A stretch of 7,723 nt of DNA from an uncultured Pseudorhodobacter sp. (lineage in GTDB: Bacteria; Pseudomonadota; Alphaproteobacteria; Rhodobacterales; Rhodobacteraceae): the NCBI GenBank assembly GCA_937910975.1, contig CALEMZ010000448.1:1-7723 (forward strand), in the 5' to 3' direction. A model generated the notes under the pieces. That model was not told the origin of the DNA. It searched no databases and saw only the letters and a list, made by a program, of their open reading frames with translations. Shown in pieces: positions 5,152 to 7,723 of this stretch; positions within the stretch are counted from its first letter, which is position 1; every line of letters starts with the position of its first letter. Position numbers and translations under genes: made by a program.

Positions 5152-5172
5152 AACAAAAAACGCGTTTTTGTT
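5152..5172. other. A/T-rich inverted repeat downstream of the aminotransferase
   Basis: AAAAACGCGTTTTT (5156-5169) is a perfect 14-base palindrome, extended by AAC/GTT after a one-base bulge. It lies 40 bases beyond the aminotransferase stop and upstream of the toxin-antitoxin promoter. The stem is mostly A-T, so it is a poor rho-independent terminator. It may be a weak terminator or a protein-binding site. Confidence 0.35.
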
Positions 5173-5211
5173 CTGTATCAATTGGTTATTAAAATCTCCG
5201 CGCGCATCCAC

Positions 5212-6423
5212 TCACCGCGTTGAAAGTGCGCGCGTGGCCGCCATAATCCCGCCCTCACCATGCGGAATGCCAAGCACCTGCATCCCCGTCTCCATCACGG
5301 CCAACACCCCCAAGGTCATGTGGGCGTTCACATGCCCCATATGGGCCACCCGCAAGAAATTATGCCACGCCGGGTCCGGCAGCGCGGCCATGCCCAGCCC
5401 GATGCCCAACGTAACCCCAGCCTCGCGCTCGCACCACTCCCGCAGCCGTGTCGCATCCCCGCCGCCCATCCGCGCCGCCGTTACCGACCAGCCCCGATCT
5501 TCAGGCCGCGGCACATTCATCGCAAGCTCAGGGCTCCCACCAGACCAAGTATCAAACGCCGCCCAAACCGCCCCCGCCAGCGCCCGGTGCCGCGCCCAGG
5601 TGTTTTCCAGCCCTTCCTCCTCCAGCATCAACAAGGCCTCCGACAGCCCGTAAAGGTGATGTGTGGGGGCTGTGCCGCAGAAATACTGCCAGAACTCTGG
5701 CCCAAAGGCTCGCGGCTCCCAATCCCAGTAGGGCGTGCGCAGATCATTGCCCCGGCACCGCTCCCGCGCCTTGTCGGAAAACCACAAGATGCCAAGCCCC
5801 GGCGGCGTCATCAGCCCCTTCTGGCTAGCCGAAACCGTCAGATCCACGCCCCAGGCATCCATCCGGTATTCATCGCAACCAAGGCTCGCAATGCAATCTA
5901 TCGCCAACAGGGCCGGATGCCCCACCGCATCCAGAACCGCGCGCAAAGCTGCCACGTCGGTCTTGATTGAACTCGACGTATCCACCTGCGTTGCCAGCAA
6001 AGCCTTTATCTTATGCCCGCGGTCAGCGCGCAAGGCGGCCTCCACCCGTGCCATATCGACCGGGCGTGAGGTGCCGAAATCCAGCACATCCACATCCACC
6101 CCCACTGCACGCGCCGATTCAGCCCAGCCGATGCCAAACCGCCCCACCGCCAGCACCAGCGCCTTGTCGCCCCGGCTGAACAGGTTGGAATTGGCTGCCT
6201 CCCAGGCTGCATGACCATTTCCGATGTAAATCGCACAATGCTGCGTCGTACCAGCCACCGCCCGCAAGCGCGGCCAGATGCCCGCCACCACCTCATATAT
6301 CTCACCCCCATAGATATTTGGCGCCCCCCGATGCATCGCGCGCAACACCCGGTCGGGCATGGTCGAGGGACCGGGAATGGCAAGATAAGGGCGGCCATGG
6401 GCCAGCGAGACGGGGGATTTCAT
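5212..6423 (-). CDS. Class V PLP-dependent aminotransferase (serine/alanine-glyoxylate type)
   Basis: The 403-residue product is a fold type I, class V aminotransferase of the group with serine-glyoxylate and alanine-glyoxylate aminotransferases. Family marks are the N-terminal YLAIPGPSTMPDRVLRAM (residues 13-30), the cofactor-loop region YIGNGHAAWEAA (66-77), Asp176 in IDCIASLG, which binds the pyridine nitrogen, the Schiff-base lysine Lys202 in SASQKGLMTPPGLG, THHLYGLSEAL (254-264), and Arg358 in FLRVAHMG, the likely substrate-carboxylate arginine. It should transfer an amino group to an acceptor such as glyoxylate in the cytosol; the true donor is not evident. ATG 6423 is preferred over in-frame upstream starts because AAGG lies eight bases ahead of it and family similarity starts there. 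It is divergent from the ABC exporter and followed by the toxin-antitoxin operon on the same strand. Confidence 0.87.
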   Translation of the reverse strand: MKSPVSLAHGRPYLAIPGPSTMPDRVLRAMHRGAPNIYGGEIYEVVAGIWPRLRAVAGTTQHCAIYIGNGHAAWEAANSNLFSRGDKALVLAVGRFGIGWAESARAVGVDVDVLDFGTSRPVDMARVEAALRADRGHKIKALLATQVDTSSSIKTDVAALRAVLDAVGHPALLAIDCIASLGCDEYRMDAWGVDLTVSASQKGLMTPPGLGILWFSDKARERCRGNDLRTPYWDWEPRAFGPEFWQYFCGTAPTHHLYGLSEALLMLEEEGLENTWARHRALAGAVWAAFDTWSGGSPELAMNVPRPEDRGWSVTAARMGGGDATRLREWCEREAGVTLGIGLGMAALPDPAWHNFLRVAHMGHVNAHMTLGVLAVMETGMQVLGIPHGEGGIMAATRALSTR

Positions 6424-6457
6424 TGATGGCACCTTCTGTGCAAAGCTATTCCTCGAA

Positions 6458-6486
6458 GTGCTAGGCCCGGCGCGCGGCAAGGTCAA
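6458..6486 (-). promoter_or_regulatory. Possible promoter of the aminotransferase gene
   Basis: On the minus strand TTGACC (6486-6481) and TAGCAC (6463-6458) are separated by 17 bases. The -35 box is good and the -10 box poor (three of six). The start would be near 6451, giving a leader of about 28 bases before the AAGG ribosome binding site. It lies in the 183-base gap between divergent genes; no matching promoter for the exporter could be placed with confidence. Confidence 0.38.
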
Positions 6487-6606
6487 CTGCCCCGATTAGA
6501 CCCACCCCATCAAAGGCCCTACAAGGTCCGCCCAAGCCCTACGCCTTGCAGCCCCCCGGCAATCCGCGCTACACCAAAACCAACCTGTCCTTACCCCGGC
6601 CCCAGC

Positions 6607-7723
6607 GTGACCGAAGCTTCCCCCGCCAAACCTAACCCTTACCGTTCCTCGCGCCTTTTTGGGCGGTTGTGGTCGGGCTATCTGTACCGCTATCGCGGCA
6701 TGATGGCGCTGGCCTTTTGCGTGATGATGGTGGAGGGCAGCACGCTCGGCGCGCTCAGCTACCTTCTCAAACCTCTGTTTGACAAAGTATTCAGCCAAGG
6801 CGGCGAGGATGCACTGCTATTGGTGGGCTTTGCCATTTTGGGCCTTTTTGTGCTGCGCGCGATTACCTCCATTATCTCCAAGACCCTTCTGACGACCATC
6901 GCGCAGCGCTCTTCCTCAGCGATGCAGGTGGACCTGTTGCGCCATATCCTGACGCTGGATGCTGGCTTTTTCCAAACCAACCCACCCGGTGCGCTGATAG
7001 AGCGGGTTCAAGGCGACACCCTTGCCGTGCAGGGCGTCTGGTCCACAATCATCACCGGGGTCGGGCGCGATACGATCTCTTTGATCGGGCTGTTTGCTGT
7101 GGCGCTGACGATTGACCCGGTCTGGACACTGGCGGCCCTGATCGGCGCGCCCCTGCTTATCGCGCCCGCACTGGTGATCCAGCGCTATATCCGCCGCAAG
7201 ACTGCGGCAATGCGCAATGAGGCCGGCCACCGCGCCACCCGGCTCGATGAGGTGTTCCACGGAATTCAGGCGGTAAAGCTCAACCGGATGGAGAGCTATC
7301 AGACCTCGAGATTTGAGGCGATCGTGAACCGCATCGTACATGCCGAGATCCGCATGGTGGTCGGGCGCTCCACCCTACCCGCATTGATCGACGTGATCAC
7401 CGGCATCGGGTTTTTCGCAGTGCTGATGCTGGGCGGCGCACAGATTCTCGAAGGCGAACGGACCATCGGCGATTTCATGGCCTTTTTCACGGCGATGGCC
7501 CTGACGTTCCAGCCCCTGCGCCGCCTGGGCGATATGGCTGGCTTTTGGCAAATTGCAGCGGCAAGTCTGGAGCGGCTGTTCCAGCTGTTTGATACCCAAC
7601 CCGCAGCCCGCCCCCATGCCAGTGCAAAGCTTGCCCATCCGGGGCGCGCCCCGCAAATCGTGCTGTCGGATGTGAATTTCAGCTATAATGAGACCCCGGT
7701 GCTGCGGGGCCTGAGCTTTACGG
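6607..7723 (+). CDS. MsbA-like ABC exporter, N-terminal part (cut by window end)
   Basis: The frame is open from GTG 6607 to the window end (372 full codons). It encodes the membrane half of a type IV (MsbA/lipid-flippase type) ABC transporter in the inner membrane. Six hydrophobic segments are visible at about residues 32-55, 68-90, 150-170, 172-190, 255-275 and 285-305. Between them are typical intracellular-loop features: LDAGFFQTNPPGALIERVQGD (about 117-137) and MRNEAGHRATRLDEVFHGIQ (202-221). After the linker helix SLERLFQLFD, the nucleotide-binding domain begins near 350 with IVLSDVNFSY (A-loop aromatic Tyr360) and LRGLSF. The window ends before Walker A, so ATPase motifs cannot be checked. 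Full-length relatives are about 580-610 residues and work as homodimers. The GTG start has no visible Shine-Dalgarno, but similarity starts before the first internal ATG (residue 32). Lipid A or another lipid is a plausible but unproven substrate. Confidence 0.88.
   Translation, partial: MTEASPAKPNPYRSSRLFGRLWSGYLYRYRGMMALAFCVMMVEGSTLGALSYLLKPLFDKVFSQGGEDALLLVGFAILGLFVLRAITSIISKTLLTTIAQRSSSAMQVDLLRHILTLDAGFFQTNPPGALIERVQGDTLAVQGVWSTIITGVGRDTISLIGLFAVALTIDPVWTLAALIGAPLLIAPALVIQRYIRRKTAAMRNEAGHRATRLDEVFHGIQAVKLNRMESYQTSRFEAIVNRIVHAEIRMVVGRSTLPALIDVITGIGFFAVLMLGGAQILEGERTIGDFMAFFTAMALTFQPLRRLGDMAGFWQIAAASLERLFQLFDTQPAARPHASAKLAHPGRAPQIVLSDVNFSYNETPVLRGLSFT

Noticed and set aside
5152..5172. A/T-rich palindrome as a rho-independent terminator
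   Set aside because: The stem is almost entirely A-T pairs with only a CGCG core, giving too little stability for a confident terminator; kept only as an inverted repeat.
5260..5970. A 236-codon plus-strand frame inside the aminotransferase gene
   Set aside because: It is Pro/Arg/His-rich and opposite a well-supported PLP enzyme; no family resemblance.
6496..6798. A 100-codon minus-strand frame crossing the divergent gap and the exporter start
   Set aside because: It overlaps conserved exporter sequence, and its composition is that of an antisense shadow.
6916..7341. A 141-codon minus-strand frame within the ABC exporter
   Set aside because: It is opposite conserved transmembrane and loop motifs of the exporter and has no recognisable domain.

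Overview
The window looks like chromosomal DNA of an alphaproteobacterium, most likely Rhodobacteraceae (the Roseobacter/Paracoccus group). It is GC-rich with dense GC-biased codon use. The kynureninase, L,D-transpeptidase, membrane-anchored cytochrome c, class V aminotransferase and MsbA-like exporter all read like that family's proteins. Assignment is from recognised protein motifs only; no database search was possible.

Layout, left to right. (1) 1-1372, plus strand: tryptophan catabolism, with the C-terminal end of kynureninase (kynU) followed after 227 bases by a complete tryptophan 2,3-dioxygenase (kynA). Together with a formamidase, not in the window, they convert tryptophan to anthranilate and alanine. 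(2) 1429-2419, plus strand: an L,D-transpeptidase lipoprotein with a recognisable promoter, a palindrome over its -10 region, a leader hairpin, and a strong terminator that can work in both directions. (3) 2456-3743, minus strand: a small membrane-anchored c-type cytochrome downstream of a PuuD-like class I glutamine amidotransferase (gamma-glutamyl-GABA hydrolase family). (4) 3923-5073, minus strand: a complete RES-Xre (MbcTA/ParTS-type) toxin-antitoxin operon. Its promoter lies inside a long inverted repeat, and toxin and antitoxin genes overlap by 14 bases. (5) 5212-6423, minus strand: a class V PLP-dependent aminotransferase of the serine/alanine-glyoxylate type. (6) 6607 to the window end, plus strand: the N-terminal three quarters of an MsbA-like ABC exporter, cut before its Walker A motif.

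The kyn genes form one pathway unit. The toxin-antitoxin pair is a self-contained accessory module between two minus-strand metabolic genes (puuD-like and aminotransferase), both of which handle amino-nitrogen compounds, so it may have been inserted there. Nothing links the remaining genes into one system. I found no CRISPR array, tRNA, rRNA, transposase or integrase. The most informative non-coding structures are the 43-base operator-promoter palindrome of the toxin-antitoxin operon, the promoter/palindrome/hairpin set before the L,D-transpeptidase, and the G8 tract with mini-ORFs before the cytochrome gene. I do not see a convincing wholly new system here.
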